From a virus, in IMG/VR virus record IMGVR_UViG_3300042325_000414, positions 1 through 27,918 of that record: a DNA stretch of 27,918 nucleotides. One strand, written 5' to 3'. Each line of letters begins with the position of its first letter. Within the stretch, counting starts at the first letter, position 1. The position numbers and the translations under genes were made by a program. The notes below the pieces were generated by a model that was given only the letters and a program-made list of their open reading frames with translations, ran no database searches and had not been told where the DNA came from. Of this stretch, positions 27,317-27,918 are shown piece by piece.

Positions 27317-27918
27317 ATGCAAAAAACTGCTATTGTAACAGGTGCTAGCAAAGGCGTTGGCTTAGCCACAGTTAAGCGGCTGTCTGAAAATGGTTATAAG
27401 GTGATTGCTGTCTCAAGAAATCTGTCTAGGGTATCTGAGTTAATATCTGAAAATGTTGAGGTTTATCAGCTAGACATAACAGACTCTAAAGCAATAGAAA
27501 CCTTCTTTAATAAGTATAAAAATATTACTCTGGATCTTTTAGTAAATAATGCTGGTGGAGGATCTGGCCCAACTTATATTATTAATGAGACTCCAGAAAA
27601 CTTCAGAAGAGCTTATGATATAAATGTCACTGGCCCAATGTACTTGTCTCAACTATTTGCTCCTTGTATGGAAAAATCTGAATCACCTACTATTATCTTT
27701 GTTACTTCATTTGGAGGCAAAATTCCATATCGCGGTGGAGGCAATTATACTAATGCTAAAAGAGGTGAGCGTGGCTTAATTGATACAATGAGACTAGAGT
27801 TTCCTCAATTTGGAATTAAGATAACAGAGATTTGCCCCGCAACTATTGATACTCAAGAAGAAAAGAGAGATCAGGCTTTAACTGCGGAAGATTTGGCGGA
27901 AGCAATTTATTGGGTTGG
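27317..27918 (+). CDS. short-chain dehydrogenase/reductase, 3' end outside window
   Basis: NAD(P)-dependent oxidoreductase of classical SDR type, first 200 residues. TGASKGVG (8-15) is the nucleotide-binding glycine motif, NNAGG (about 77-81) is conserved, and Ser in FVTSFGG with YTNAK (YxxxK) forms the catalytic set. ICPATIDTQ is the usual post-catalytic segment. It closes the oxygenase operon 4 nt after no. 8 and could oxidise a hydroxylated product or a sugar; the substrate cannot be told. Translation runs to the window edge. Confidence 0.88.
   Translation, partial: MQKTAIVTGASKGVGLATVKRLSENGYKVIAVSRNLSRVSELISENVEVYQLDITDSKAIETFFNKYKNITLDLLVNNAGGGSGPTYIINETPENFRRAYDINVTGPMYLSQLFAPCMEKSESPTIIFVTSFGGKIPYRGGGNYTNAKRGERGLIDTMRLEFPQFGIKITEICPATIDTQEEKRDQALTAEDLAEAIYWV

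Overview
The window looks like part of the genome of a tailed bacteriophage (or prophage) that I cannot place taxonomically. It is AT-rich and very tightly packed. It carries two tRNA genes, a secreted lysozyme-like enzyme, a holin-like protein, a B12-dependent ribonucleotide reductase and a long run of tail-fibre genes. It has no capsid, portal or terminase gene, so it is only one arm of a larger genome. An actinobacterial host is a guess based on leaderless genes, CRP/GlxR-type operators and the general gene style.

Left part (1-2780, leftward). A string of 23-76 residue genes, mostly coupled through TAATG or ATGA junctions. Six copies of an unusual promoter, TGTCAG-N10-TANNNT, drive or punctuate the cluster. 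Four of them have a CRP-like palindrome (TGTGA-N6-TCACA or one mismatch) upstream at spacings that differ by about one helical turn. Two related intergenic modules (138-268 and 1289-1454) hold DnaA boxes, a C5/G5 hairpin and a TGACA/TGTCA palindrome, and could be origin-like.

Middle part (2885-9940). Small cysteine-rich or membrane proteins, five of them apparently leaderless (the -10 hexamer ends exactly 6 nt before the ATG). Then tRNA-Ile(UAU), a GT60-type glycosyltransferase, tRNA-Asn, a probable new sRNA of about 90 nt (5319-5409, minus), a leftward lysozyme operon, a GT4 glycosyltransferase, nrdJ and an EF-hand/holin-like gene.

Right part (10016-27918, rightward). Eight genes of tail-fibre or tail-adaptor type with modules shared between them, then a fibronectin-III protein ending in an 89-residue Phe/Pro-only tract. 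After two small genes comes an operon-like block of eight different 2-oxoglutarate/Fe(II) oxygenases of prolyl-4-hydroxylase type, all with an intact HxD...H...K/R site. Two genes of a second, uncharacterised family are interleaved with them, and the block is followed by a truncated short-chain dehydrogenase.

Working idea: P4H-type oxygenases, a GT60 glycosyltransferase (the family whose known eukaryotic member adds GlcNAc to hydroxyproline of Skp1) and proline-rich surface proteins occur together. The phage may therefore hydroxylate and then glycosylate prolines on its own fibres. The gene content and active-site residues are seen directly; the pathway is inference.
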